In this document: piece after piece, positions 11,492 to 24,149 of the stretch
Position numbering within the stretch: the stretch's first letter is position 1
Layout of the letters: each line of letters starts with the position of its first letter
Origin: Achaetomium macrosporum
Taxonomy: Eukaryota > Ascomycota > Sordariomycetes > Sordariales > Chaetomiaceae
DNA: 64,000 bases
NCBI GenBank assembly: GCA_033296875.1
Contig: MU860022.1
Coordinates: forward strand, 124,001-188,000
Direction: 5' to 3'
Notes under the pieces: model-generated
Told to the model about the DNA's origin: nothing
Databases searched by the model: none
Seen by the model: the letters and a program-made list of their open reading frames with translations, nothing else
Made by a program: the position numbers and the translations under genes

Positions 11492-14400
11492 GGTTGAGCA
11501 GTCCAGGCCAGAGCCTCGTCAGAGGCCCGGAGTGGTGTGCAGCACGGCCCCAAGCCAAGAGGGCCTGAATCAGCAAATCGATACCAGACAAGATGCTGCA
11601 ATTGTAACTAAGTTACTTGGCGATTCGAAGTGGAGTAACAATGCTCGATGTCTTAACGGTTACGACGGCGACGGCGACGGTGTTGATGTATTACAAATTC
11701 AAGTCCGCAACAGAGCAGAAATGTAGAGAGCGAACGGAGGGCAGCGCAGCAGCAGCCTTGACTTACATACTTGGAAGGACCTTTTAACGGAAATAAGCCA
11801 TCTAAAAAATTGCAGCGAACCTGGAGGAGTCGGAAACTTTTGAAGCGACCCATCCACTTTCTGCCCGTCCCATTCTTTCCTTGCCTGCATCCGAATGGTT
11901 GCAATGGGTCGGCCGAGCGAGAGGGCAACTGTTCCGCTTTAGCGTCCCCAGGGCAGGCCATGACATCGATGACCTGCCTGCCAGGTATGTAAGCTGCCTG
12001 TTCGTCGGGGCACGGCAGGGGAAAGCGCCGACTCTGCCGCTTCTCCTGCGGAGTCTGGCAGCCGGCCCCCCGGCTTGGCTCTTCTTTGTCCGTTGCTTGG
12101 CTCGGGAAGGCACGAGCCAGGCTCGTAGTGGGCCTGATGACCAACCAAAGCTCGGGGATATCGGAATTTGACATCTCTGCACTGTTTGATTGGTCCTGGC
12201 GTCCCAGGAGAGAATTAGGCACAGTCAACTTACGCGGCCCTTCCTTCCCTCAGCAAATCCGAAACCGAGCTGCCCGGTTATGGCTGTTTGAAAGACGCCG
12301 TTACAGTAGAAATCACGCTCCCGATAATGCAGTGTTCCCAGTTCCCACTGCCGACGTGTTGCCTCTTAGAGAGGGGTTTCAATCTGCAACTACTGTGTAA
12401 CAAACCAACATGCCGGGGAGGGTCGGCAAGCTTTATCCGTCAGTCATGACTCCTCTGCCCAGCGGCCTAAGACCTCTGGAAGTGTGGGCGGACCCCTGGG
12501 ATTGAAGTCCAAAAATCCGAAGTCCGCACCGCAACTCGGGAGAACCCACCACAGCATAATAAGCCTGCCTTGATTATTAACCTTCGAGCCTCCACTCGGA
12601 TTGTGAAAGCTCAAGCCGCGTCTGTCTGGCTCGAATATGGACTCCTCATACCGACTGGGTTGGGGGACCGAAATATGGCGGTGATTGACCCTCCACGCGG
12701 ACAATATCATACCGTGGCAGTCTGTCTCAACGTAGCTTCAAGGAAACGAACCTGCAACGATGCATTGCTGCGCAGCAACCGCCTGCCACCACCAGACATA
12801 TACAAACGGGTACTATGGTAAGATTCCAACCCGAGATCCGGCCGCGTCGGCCCATGCATAGGGTATCTTTCATCTCACCGGTCCCTGTTGGACACTGGTA
12901 CTCGGCATCCGGCCTGTTTCGGCCGAGAGCCAGTAGAATTGTTAATCGAATAACTAATGGCCTGCTATGCTTATCCTGTTCTTGTTTCCAGTGAAACGCA
13001 GAAATATACGGAGTTCACGAATGTTGAGACTGAAACAGCCTTCCAAGAAGCCGCCGGACCAAGTAAGTTTGGTCCGGCTCCGGTCCTCCACAATCCGCTG
13101 TCGGGCAGGTGCTCCGAATATCTCCGTACCGCCTTTCCCATTTCCCGTCTACCTTCGCTGCTCTAGACAGTCTTAGACCGTCACTTCTGTCCCCATAACA
13201 ACCCTCCAGTGAACGACCGGGCATTTTCCGTGATTTCACATGTTCCATGAGAAGTTGCGATACCAATATCCAAGTGAAATGATGGATAAGGCAGCTAAAT
13301 ACCACTGCCGTTCGTCAGGCGCCGGCTATTGATAGAAACCCTCTGCAACTCTTCCTGACAGACTTGCTGAGCCTAGACATGGCGAACTCAATGACCCTGC
13401 TGCATAAGGTACTCTGAACTCCATTCGCCTCCCTTTCGCCCCCGCTGGGGGGTGCATACCTTAGTGATAGGGATTTTATCAATAGCCGGGCTCATTCATC
13501 AGGATGTGCTAGTTTAACAGCGTAGCGGGATTGCATGACCTGACGACTGCTTAAGCTGTGGACGGAGACCGAGTATTGCCCTTACGATTAGAATTCAGTC
13601 TGGCAGGGCGCTATTGTTTGATCCCGGCTTTTTGACTCGCCGTTATGGGACGAAGATTCACAATGACTGACCGACGATGTCTACTAGATGACGGAACGGA
13701 GCTCAATTGTTTGATTCCATAAATTGATGTTATTCACATTCTTATGCTTGCTGTGGTCTGACAGGCCAGTTGCAAATCATACCCATCCTTCTTCGTAGCT
13801 AGGTAACCAGATGTCGCCAACGGATTCAATCTTGCCTCCAAGGCCAAGCTAGGAACTGGAGCTTCGGCCTAGAGCAGCATACTATCCAGATTCATGTCTC
13901 GATGACATCAAACAGCAAAGAAAGGTAAGACCACTTGGGTTACGGTGTGAGCATTCAACAGTCAATGCTCTGACGAGCATCCCAACGAAAACAGTACATG
14001 ATAAGGAAATGACGCGAACAGACAGGGAAGAAGAACAAGGAAGAGACTCCTTTACCTTTAGGTGAATACTTAATGACAGCGGTGATGCAGTTGTATTGGA
14101 CGGTCCGATCACCGTCTCCAGGCCAGGTAGGACCTGGGATGAAGTCAACACGCATACGACCCTAGACCACGGCGGACGGGAAGAGCCGCTGCGGCTCTGG
14201 CCCCAGGTCCCAGCGAGCCGGGCCGGTCTGGGCGCAGCGTGGCATGAGAGAACGACAGGGGGACTGGATGTTTGTCTCAGCCAATTGTGGAACCAGGGGA
14301 TCAAACACCATCGCCAAGGCGGATGACGCAAATCGCTGAGAACGAGGATGAGATCCTGAGCTGGATGGCCCAGTCCGGTGCTGGCATGATAGAAAGGTGA

Positions 14401-15362
14401 GTCGAGCAAGTAGATAAAGTTGCATCGGCCCTGGAAAGAACCACATTAACTTTCGTCTCGTCAAACAAGAAACATACCTTTGCCCTTTCATCGGATGCGC
14501 GAGCCCTTCCAACTTCGAACAGGCTGTCATTCCAAGCGTCGCCAGTATGGCCACGGACAGGAACTTGAGCCTTCCGATATCGCCATTCACGGAATCGTTT
14601 GGACGGAAAGACCAATGGTTGTGCAAGTTGAGGCCATCACCCATCGCGGGCGGCGGGTATTGCAAGGTTCACGCACGGCACGAGTCGCGGGTTGCAAGGC
14701 GAATGGTCAAGAAGGTGTGAGCGATAGGCGACGCCGGGATCGCATTTACAGGGTCGGAGAGGCCGCTGAGCTTCCAAAACAGGCCGATAGTTGCCAGTCA
14801 GGGAAGACGCTGCCACGAATCGAGCGCATCTGCTGGTGTCACGATCAATGCTGCTGGTTGACGCTGTTTCGTATCATGTCGACTATGGAAGTGAAACCCT
14901 GGCGATAAACTGCTGCCCCAACGGCAGAGTTGTCACGATAGTAGCGTGCCGTTTGTGCCGTGAATAGGCGCAATGAGAAAGATAATGGTACAGAGGCGGT
15001 TCCCATCTACTCCGTTTTTTCTGATCCGAAACCGTGGGGAGAGAAGGAATAGATGGAGGCCTAGACAGTGTCGACTAGTGCTGCTGCAGCCCGAGCTAGA
15101 TCCCATCGCCATCAGAAGTCGAGTGTCGCAACCACCAAATGGCTAAATCTAGGCGCCCAGTTTGTCTGGCGAGAGGCGATGTGCTGAAACAGGGCCATTG
15201 ATCCCCCAGTACCTGCCGTGAACTCCAATCGATCGAATTTCGTAAACAACCGAATTATGTGACCATGATGAAAGCGAAAACGAGAGAAAAGGAAATCAGT
15301 GCTGCAGACTAGTCAGGTGGCTAGCAGCCTTGTCGACAGGGCGCTCGAGGAGAGCAATGGAT
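11492..15362. other. Gene-poor interval upstream of the ABC transporter
   Basis: This 3.9 kb interval starts with the ABC transporter promoter and ends at the 3' end of the RRM gene. Open frames of 60-190 codons exist on both strands (for example 11653-12228 and 14162-14665, both minus) but none resembles a known family or splices into one that I can recognise. I see no tRNA, rRNA or complete transposon. A lineage-specific gene or non-coding RNA cannot be excluded. Confidence 0.45.
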
Positions 15363-16604
15363 TTAGCGGCCGCCTATAGCAGTCAGTAATGCTAGCTTTC
15401 GCCTGGGCATAAGGGGAGGGAAGAGGAAAAGTACCGTAAGGCTCGCGGGCATCGCCACGCGGAGCCGGGTCAGCGTACGCACCAGCACTGCCTGGAGCCG
15501 AGTCACGAGGGCGCGAGTCGCGGTCGGTGGGACGGTCATAACGGTCGCCGCGGTCGTAGCTAGGGCCGCGGCGGTCATCTGGACCACCACGGCCTCCTCC
15601 ATAGCGGTCCCGGTCTTCACGGCCGCCGTAACGATCAACGCGGCTACCATAGGCGTCATCCCGATCACGACGGTCGTAGCCACGGTCCTCGCGGTACTCA
15701 CGGCTGTAGCCACGGTCGTCACGGTAGTCGCGTCCGCCACCATAACCACGGTCATAGCTGCGATCGTAGCCGCGGTCGTAGCCGCGGTCATCGCGGTAGC
15801 CACCCCGGGAGCCACGGTACGAGTCATCACGTCCATAGCCGCCACCGTAGCCGCCGTATCCGCCGCGGCGACGATCATCGAAGCGACCACGGGGTTCTGG
15901 GACGGTCGATTAGCAAAGCCAATCAACGACGGGGCAGAGGGGAAGGACTCACCACGCTTAGGAGGGCCAAAATACTTGCCCGGAGTCGGGGTGCGGGGGC
16001 GGGCACGGCGAGCCTTCTCAATGTTCAGAGTGCGGCCTTCAATGATTTCGCCGCGCAGACCCTCCATGGCAGCATCAGCTTGCTCGGAGGTGACCATCTT
16101 GACGAAACCAAAGCCACGCGACTCTCCGGAGTGCGGGTCCTTCATGATCTGGCACTTCTCAACCTCGCCATACTTCTCGAAGAGGCGGGTAATCTCCGAC
16201 TCCTCCAGGCGAGGGTGGATGCCAGTCACAAAGAGATTGGAGCCGGGATTGACAGCATCATCTTCTTTCAGGCCGCTGTCATTCTTAATGGGAGCACTGT
16301 TGTGGGTATTAGCGATTATGAGCGTTGCGGGCGGGTATTTGTATGAACGGCGCACCGATCGTTGCCATTCGGGGACATGGAGCGACGGCGAGAATCGCGG
16401 CCATCGTCGCGACGAGGAGACGCACTACGATCACGGTCATAGCGAGCGCCGTCATCTATTGAAGATGGTCAGCACTGTTCAGCAGGAGCAGCAATGCAGT
16501 CGCGCCGATGCGTGCAGCCGGATAAAGGGGACAGATTAGATGGAGTGCTTACCGTCAAAGCGATCACCGGCCGCATTCTCGTAGTCCATCGACGTGGTCG
16601 CCAT
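15363..16604 (-). CDS. Tra2-like RNA-binding protein, one RRM plus RG/RD-rich tail
   Basis: Five exons (16604-16553, 16455-16356, 16296-15953, 15896-15435, 15373-15363) give 969 bases and 322 residues. The start ATG has a good context (ATCGCCATGG). The N-terminus is short and rich in Arg, Ser and Asp (DRDRSASPRRDD). A single canonical RRM follows at about residues 69-145, with RNP2-like LFVTGIHP and RNP1 RGFGFVKM. A linker RARPRTPTPGKYFGPP is typical of Tra2-type proteins. The C-terminal half is a low-complexity tract of YDR, GGY and RDDR repeats. The family includes fungal proteins annotated as transformer-SR ribonucleoprotein, expected to act in nuclear pre-mRNA splicing; target RNAs are unknown. 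In the tail a long open frame in another phase (Ala/Thr/Val-rich) is an artefact. The last exon is only 11 bases (ends GGR-stop); if that intron is retained, the protein would instead run on into a short basic tail. Confidence 0.88.
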
Positions 16605-17537
16605 GGCGATGAATTGAATGCGCTACGTTGTTGATGCGCAATAGGAAAGACAAACGGGGATAGCCGCTCTGGTGGAGTGGAGCGAAGCGGAGAAAATGGT
16701 TTGCAGAGTGAGGAAAAAGGGAAATAAGGGCAAAATCAACGATCCAAGGGCGAAAATCGGCTTTGTGAAAGCAAGCGCGCTTTCCTGTTGCCTCAGACTG
16801 GAAGCAAATGATTGAATGGGAAATGGGGTGGGGTATCTGCTGGTGGCAACAAAGAAATGCCAATGGGAATTGGTAGACCAGGCGGGTGGCGTGTCAAGGC
16901 AAACGCGAGACAAGAAGAGCGGAAGAGAAGGGCGAAATTTTTGGAGGCGACGTGCTCTCTTGCGAGGCCCCACTTGTTCCGCGGAAAATTGGCATAGCCT
17001 CAAGCGGTTAGCTCCACGCGCGCACTCAACAACGATTCGCCCACTGCGCTTTGGCAAGGCGATAAATGGGGACCTCCAATGCCCTGGGCCCGGAATTCAA
17101 TGTCCACTGATCAATGTCCTGTACCAGCGATATCCAGCTCAGATAATGTATGGCTTCGCAGCTTCGCAATGCCTTCATCGCGCGCCGGGTCAGAATCAAA
17201 TTAATCTCCTACCTGTGGGGCTTCCATCAGGCCAGCAGTTGAAGGGCCAGCCATACCAGCGGCCCTGAGCTGTGTGTTTGCCCATCCACTGGATCTCAGG
17301 AGGGCCCGTCAACCGCAATTGGTCGCCCCAACTGTCGAGGCTGCAGCACCACCCGCTCTTGGGAGAACTCCAACTTGCCATTCGCAAATCACGCGGTGCC
17401 CGCTATCGCAGCGAAGAGGTAGAGCACCTACAGATACCATGTAACTCGTACTATTTGAAGCTATTCGCCTATGCGATGCCAGTTCGACCACTCGATGCGA
17501 CGGGGCGTCCTGTTCGATGTCTCGTCACTTTACTCTC
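16605..17537. other. Intergenic region, RRM gene promoter side
   Basis: This 0.9 kb lies between the 5' end of the RRM gene and the 3' end of the glutaminase gene, both on the minus strand. It should hold the RRM gene promoter. Short frames on both strands look like chance. I see nothing else. Confidence 0.5.
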
Positions 17538-20126
17538 CTAGAGCTCCCCCCACTCGCTGTCGACCGTCATCCCACCATCCCGATCCTCCTGCAGTGCCTC
17601 CTCAACATTGATCCCAGCAGGCGGCTTCTCGTCCAGGAACGACAGTGCTTCCACCGCCTTGCCCCCGCACGCCCTCTCCAGCGCGAGGAAGGCAAAGTGC
17701 CCGCCCACAACTGGCCTCGCCATGAAGTAGATACCCGGGAATCCTCCGTCGCCTTCCGTCTCGTACAAGTCCGTCAATGGGCGATCTAGATTCCCGTCAG
17801 TCATCTACACCGGCCCAGCAAACACTTTCGAGGACGACTGGGAAAACCACCTACCGACAACAGTCTCATTCACCCACCGCGCCACAGCCGTCAGTATCTC
17901 CGTCCTGGTCTTCCTCCCCGTCACGGCTGCCGCAAAGAACTCCCAATCACTCTTGGTATAGAGATGCCTCGAGTCCAGGGGTAGGCCATATTTCTGCAGA
18001 ACAGCATGATACCAATCACTCTGTATCTGGTAGACCCTGTCCGGAACAAACGTCTTTTCGTCTCCTCCTCCGCCGATTGGCTTCTGACCACCCTTCTGGG
18101 AGCTCGAGACAGACTTGTCCTCCTCGCGGTCCTTGACGTGGAAGCAGAGCAGAGAGTCGGCGTAGAGGTTGTACAGCGTTGTCCACGAGCCATACCAAGT
18201 GTATGCCAGCTTCGCGTGCGTCTTATCCCTCGAGATGCCATACTCCTGCCACTTCTCGATGTACTCTCCTGCGATGTCCCGGTAATGCTTTGCATCATCT
18301 TCCTCGCCGACGATGTCGGCGATCTCGCTCATGGCCTTGATGCCGATTATGCCCTTGAGCGCCAGGTTAGTCTGGTTGGCCAGCCAGCCGGCAAAATCGT
18401 CGGTGCACAGCTGGTTGTGAGGGATGAGCGATTCCCTGACGAGGTAGCCCGTCCATTGCTTCCAGAGCTTGTATGCGCGTGAGAGCCATTTCTCTGCCGC
18501 TTTCGAACCTGTCGTCCTTGAGCCCGCGTCCCGTTGCAGGTCGATTCCGTACTCGTCAACGCAGGTGTTCCACGCGCTGAAAGTGGCGAGCGCTTCCGCG
18601 TTGCTGTGGGCAGCAGCCTGCACAAAAGCGGGTTTCGTGTCGTATCTCAGGGCGTTGGCTAGAGCAAGACCCATGATGAGCATGTTGCCGCACTCCTCAA
18701 CCGGCATGTACTCGTCCTTGCCGTCGGAATGGCCCGTAGCGTTGGGGAAGTGCGCGCCCAAGTCGTGCATGCTGTAGTCATTCGGATACTGGCCGCTCAG
18801 CTGATGCTCGAGAAGGGGCTCGAGGAGATACGCCAGCCATTTCGGGTTGGTGTAGAGGAAGAAAGGGAAGGCTGGGAAGATGACGTCCACTGTCTGGAAG
18901 TTTCCGTTCGAGGAGATCTCCTTCAGGAAGAGGATTGGGTTGTCTGGAGTTCCGGAGAACTGGGTTGCGCCCAGGACTTGGCGGGCTGACAGCGCGGCAA
19001 TGTCCTGGTAGTCCCGGGAGCCAGAGCTATACGCGTCGCGTGCGAGCGAGTCCGAATAGTTCCTGGCTAGGGCGGCTGCGGTTTGAAAGTCGGCATAATG
19101 GTAAGCGATCAAGTCGTCGGCAGTGCCGATGTACGATCTCCAGAGCGGTTTCATGTGGGTTAAGCCCTTTGCCCTGGCGAACTGGACTACCGGATCCTGC
19201 ACCAGCGCAAACGTGAACGTGATGCTTTCCCCCTTATGACGGCAGTGATCCCGCGGTCTACCCCCAAGCTTGAACGACTTCGAGAAGGCAAACACCGGTT
19301 CATCATCCATCACCCGCCGGAACTTGTTATCGACCTCGTTTCTCAAAAAGCCCTTCTCAGCAAAGTGCTGGCGCAGAATGGCAGACGTCCCGCTCTGATG
19401 CTGAACGTCGGCCGGGCCCGAGAAATACAGCGTCCCCCATTCGGCGCGATCAGTAAATTCCGTGAAGAGCTGCTCATGGACACGGGCTACTTTCCATGTT
19501 TTGAGTGCGGTTCCCGAGGCGCCCTCACGGCGAACAAGCTTGTGTAGCTCCCACTTGACCAGATTGTCCCTGTTCCCAGTGACCCACTCGCCGTTGGTGT
19601 CCGTGTAGATGTTAAGATCAAGGCAGCCCTCGACGATGACAGTGAGATACGCGGCAGGGATCGACTGTCTGAACGTTGAAGAGGGCGTGATTGGTGACAG
19701 GAATGAAAGGGTCAAGCGCGCAAACCTGCCGCGCGAGGTCCCTCGGATCTGATATGTCAGATTCGTCGTTGACGCGTCGAAGGCCGCACCGAGATACTCC
19801 GGATACGCAACCTCATAGATGGGATGGCCCCGCGGCAGTGAGTCGTGGGGCCTTCCAAGCAGGGGATAGACGGTGCCCGTCTCAGGGACGGATGCCATAA
19901 CGGAGAAGCCGACCTGCCAGTCAAGTTAGCGCAGCCGGAGAGAGCCCCGTAACGTGCTGCCCACATGAGCACCTGTCCAGAACATCGGCCACTTCTCCCA
20001 GGGCGCATCGCGAGCGTTGTAGAGCCAGGTGCTCAGGTACGGATTCCGGACGATCAACGGAAGAACATTGGGGGTAAGTGTCGATGCGCCGGCCACAGCG
20101 GCCAGCGCCAGGAGGTCGAGTCGCAT
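17538..20126 (-). CDS. gtaA: Secreted fungal glutaminase (GtaA-like)
   Basis: GtaA-type glutaminases are extracellular fungal enzymes that hydrolyse L-glutamine to glutamate and ammonia. Three exons (20126-19965, 19913-17855, 17785-17538) give 2,469 bases and 822 residues. Exon 1 supplies a signal peptide (MRLDLLALAAVAGAST) followed at once by the mature start PNVLPLIVRNPYLSTWL, the typical beginning of the family. The junctions read GAHV/GFSVMAS and NETVV/DRPLTDLYET. Other landmarks are LAYTWYGSWTTLYNLYADSL, IQSDWYHAVLQKYGLPLDSR and TKSDWEFFAAA in the catalytic six-hairpin-like C-terminal region, and the terminal FPGIYFMARPVVGGHFA. The family is normally described as an N-terminal DUF5127-like domain plus DUF4965 and DUF1793-type regions. 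Several N-glycosylation sequons are visible (for example NLTY, NYSD). The C-terminus is acidic. Enzyme activity is inferred from family. Confidence 0.9.
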
Positions 20127-21087
20127 CTTGGACCCTTAGAGACGAAGGGGAACAGGATTCAAGTTGCCAGAGCAATGGGAGGCTAAATCAACAGCTCCTC
20201 ATTGCTGGACTCGTCCAACCGCGGTCAAGACACGACAGCTCAACAAGCAGGGATGATTCAAATAACGAAGTAGACAAAGACTGTTCCTGTTTCTAACCGG
20301 CCCAGTAGCAAAATGATGACTAGAGAATGCTTGAATACATGAAAAGAGGAGTACTGGAACCGCACACAGAGCGACCTCAAAGACACTTGACAGAACTTGT
20401 CCTCGGAACTTGAGCTGCGGCACCAAAGGTGACATTCAGCCCCTTGCTCCTGCTCCTGGATTCCGGTGTCACCGCCGTCCAATCATCCCTGGTCATGGGG
20501 CCCGTTCACAGGGCTGCTGGCGTGCTACCCCGCATGTTGGAGCATCGTGGGGTCCATTCCCGCGGTTCGCAAGCCGCCAAGAGGCCTGTGGGGTCGGCGC
20601 TGAAACAACCAGGCGGGCCTGCCGATCCAAGCTCCCGGTAGTGCCCGTCTCCAAGACATTGTGAACGGGTGTGTGCGGATATGAAGACTCTCAGGTTAAA
20701 TCACGTTCAAACTTTATACTGCAACACTTCGGCCCTGATAGCAAGATTGTATTTTAGTAATATGTATGCTACACACAAAGCCCAATCAAGCAGCAAGTGA
20801 CCCTCCCAATTGCCCGGCTCCTTGTGGCCCAAAACAGCAGCCATCTAAGTTACCGGACCCAGCCACCGGGCATTTATAGCCATACAAGTCGTTGTCCCAT
20901 TGTCCTTAGTATATTTCTACACACTAACAGTCCCGTTCCCAGCTGGCGGCTCAACGACCATGTGACGCTGCATAACAGCCGTCTAGGTGGTGATCATCTC
21001 GTAAAAGCAAAAGTCGTACCGTTGCAAACAGAAAGAAAGCCCAAGAAGCTCCGAAACTTCTGCAGACTGTGCAATAAGGTGTGACGA
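20127..21087. other. Intergenic region between glutaminase and RAD16
   Basis: This 1 kb holds the glutaminase promoter (right of 20126) and the RAD16 3' flank. The right part around 20690-20960 is fairly AT-rich. Short frames on both strands match no known protein. Confidence 0.5.
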
Positions 21088-23325
21088 TCAAGTCCCGCGG
21101 AACAGGAACTGCAGGTCCTCCGGGCTGAGCGAGTCCATGGCCGCATCGTCGGCATTGATGGTGGAGTTGATCATACTGGTCTTCTTCTCCTGAAGGAGAA
21201 CCATACGGCTCTCTACTGAATCCTCAATGCAGAGTCTGGTGATGGTACACGGACGGGTCTGACCGATCCGGTGGCATCGGTCGGCAGATTGCCACTCGCT
21301 AGTTTTCATCCAGGGTCAGTCAGTGCTATAACCCCAAAGCCAAAAAGATATAAAGACAAGACCTACGCTGCAGGGTTCCACCACGGGTCGACAATGAAGA
21401 CCCGAGACGCTTCGGTGAGGTTGAGGGCCACGCCGCCGGCCTTGAGAGAGACCAGGAAGCACTCAACATCAACATTTGTCATGAAATGGTTAATTGAGGC
21501 CTGCCGCTGAGCAGGAGTCATGCTGCCGTCCAGCATGACGGTAGTGATTCCGGCACGACGCAGCCGCCACTCGATGAGCTGCAACATCGTCGTGAACTGC
21601 GAAAAGATGATAGACTTGTGCGAGGCATTGTCCGAGCGAAGTTTGTGTAACTCGTGCACCAACAGCTCGATCTTGGAGGAGGACGTCCAATTCTCCATCT
21701 TGATGCGGTTGATAATCGACGATTTCTTGACGAGGGCTTCATCCTGCTCAATCTCGGGCTGCTCGAGGTCAATGGAAAGAGGGATGTGGCACTGTGGACA
21801 ATTCGGGTCGGTCGTCGAGTTCAAGTAACTCTTGACGCAGGTGCGGCAGAAGTCATGCTTGCACCGGGATCGAATCGCATCTTCCGCAGGCTCGTCGCAG
21901 ATGTTGCACACGAGAATATTCTGGCCGCCCTCGCTGTTCTTCTTCAGGATCAAATCCGGATGGTCAGCCACTTGGCGCATCTGCATAATGAGACCGAAGA
22001 TGTTGGCATAGTTGTTGAGCAGGACTCCACTGGCGACGTATGTATCGAATTTGCGCTGGCCGTTGGTCATGATACTGTTGGCGAAATCGTTCTCCTCCTC
22101 GCCGAAGAACTGACGCTCGACATTAATCTCCTTGACGGGCAGCTCCATCGAATCGGTATGGTCCTTCTTCAGACGACGCAGCATGATGCGGTCGGTCAGG
22201 ATGCGCAGCTTTTTAAAGGCCTCGGCACCCCGTCCCCGGTTGCCGAACTTCTGGATTGGGTTGAGAAGCTCTTGGTTGAAAACGGACACATGCTGCATGC
22301 CGCCGTGCTTGCAGCTCGTGCAGCGGCTGTCTTCATCCATCTGCCACTCGAGAGTGGAACACGGGCAGTGTTTGCAGAGATAGCACGCAAAGGGACGAAT
22401 GTTGAGGAACCGAACCAGGGAAAAGAACTCGCCGATGCGGTTCTGCAGCGGGGTACCAGACAGGCACCACCGATAGGTGACCTTGAGGGCGAAACATGCC
22501 TTTGCCGTCATTGTGGTCCGCGTTTTGATGCAGTGAGCCTCGTCGAGGATGACGCGGTGGAACTCGGTCTGGTGGATGATGGACTTCTCCTTGAGGAGGC
22601 CATCTTTGCGCTGGAACCCCTTCTCCTGTTTGCGATACATCGATTCCAGGCTGTTGTACGACATGATGATCACGTTGTACTTCTTGAGTTCTGCGACCGT
22701 GAGGTTCTTCGATTTGGAATTAGTCCCGTGGAAGACGAGCGTCTTGAGCCTCCCGTCCGTGTAGGCTTCGATTTCGGTCATCCATTGCATCAAAGCCACC
22801 GGCGGCACCAGTACCAACGAAGGTTTCTTGACGGCGCCAAAGTCGGACATGATGAGAGAGACGGCTTGGATGGTCTTGCCGAGGCCCATCTCATCGCCCA
22901 GTAGCCCACCCTTCCATTGGGTCTTTTCCATCGCCATCATCCAAGCCAAGCCTTCGAGCTGGAAAGGCTTGAGCGGCCTAGAAATAGACTCGGGTTGCTC
23001 TGCCTTACCAGCCTTCAGAATAGGCATGTTCTCCAGTTCCTTCCACATCGTCGTGAGCTCTGGATGGTGTTCCTCGAGACGCGCTCTGTCCTTTTTGACC
23101 CGGCGTTTGTTGGCGTACTGGCGGTAGGCACGGCGGGTGCTCATCGCAATTCGCAGGGCTGAGCGTTGTGCGGCGGTAAGACTACTTCCATTGTCGTCGT
23201 CATCATCGCCATTGGCAGCATCGGCGTCTTCGACATCGCTCTCTGCCTCGGAGACCCCACTAGAATCAGAGGCGAGAGCTTTCCAGCCGAACTCCGTATC
23301 GCTAGTATCGACATCCGGCGGCTCC

Positions 23326-23357
<32 letters not shown>

Positions 23358-24149
23358 GTCCTCTTCGGACGCCGGTGCTGTCACCGCCTTCCGGACTTTC
23401 TTAGCTTTTGACGTTTCAGATAGGCTAGGGAGAGCCTTGGATTTGGCAGATGTGCGCGCAGTAACACGTCGGGGTCTGCTTAATGTCTGAAGTGGCTCGT
23501 CACTATCGCCCTCTTCATCAGACTCTGCAGCGGCGCTCTCGTCGTCTTCCGAATCAGCAACGGTGATCGCCCGTCTCTTGCTTGCGGTTTTGCCAGAGCT
23601 GGGAACCCGTGCGGCACCGAGACGGGTCGTGCCCTTAGCACGTCCCGCGGCCGTAGGAGTAGGTCGGTTTCCATCAGCGGCTTTCGACAACCGTGAAGTG
23701 CTTGCCGTAGCGGGCTCTGCCACTCCTCGCAGGCTACGGCGCAGTGCATGACCCGACTCCAAAGAGGGCTCAATCACCCTGGTCGCGGCCGCATCTTCTT
23801 CTGCCTGCAACTTTCGCGCAAGTACCGCATCTGGTGAGGTGTCGGAGAAGTCCTCCTCGCTGTCATCGACCACATCTCGCTTGCGCTTGCTGTTCATGGA
23901 AAAGATGCTCTTCTTGAGGGTGCGGTTTACGGGCGCTCTCACGGCAGGTAATTGTACCTCTATCCTGCTCAGCCGCTTGCCTGAAGCTCGGGCGGTCTCC
24001 GTTTCGGTCGGTGTTGCAGTGTTGCTAGTGAGAGGGGTCGTATATCTGCTTCCGAAGGAAGGTGCTGTGGCTGACGTAAAAACAGCGGAGGAGTCGGAGG
24101 TTTCACTCGACGCACTGCGTCTACCTCCAGGTCGCTTCGACGCATCCAT
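21088..24149 (-). CDS. RAD16: Rad16-like SNF2 ATPase with RING finger (global-genome NER)
   Basis: Rad16 is the SNF2/RING subunit of the Rad7-Rad16 complex that finds lesions in non-transcribed chromatin during nucleotide excision repair and can act in an E3 ubiquitin ligase. Two exons (24149-21367, 21298-21088) give 2,994 bases and 997 residues, joined at NPAA/EWQSADR. The N-terminal 350 residues are acidic, Ser-rich and disordered, with an unbroken run of about a dozen Asp near residues 265-280. The helicase core has motif I LGDEMGLGKT (about 421), motif II LDEAHCIK (about 536), the Cys-rich Rad16 insert (FACYLCKHCPCSTLEWQ), a C3HC4 RING (CNICDEPAEDAI to CPQCHIPLS, about 745) and motif VI SADRCHRIGQTRP. 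I took the ATG at 24149 because the open frame upstream begins only at a non-ATG codon. RAD7 lies head to head across 1.2 kb. Confidence 0.95.

Noticed and set aside
14162..14665. Minus-strand frame with a lipobox-like LATLGMTACSK
   Set aside because: Lipoproteins of this kind are bacterial; nothing else here suggests bacterial DNA, and the rest of the frame has no domain.
21654..22904. 416-codon open frame opposite RAD16
   Set aside because: It lies wholly antisense to the conserved Rad16 helicase and RING region, shows no domain, and is explained by GC-biased third positions of the sense gene.
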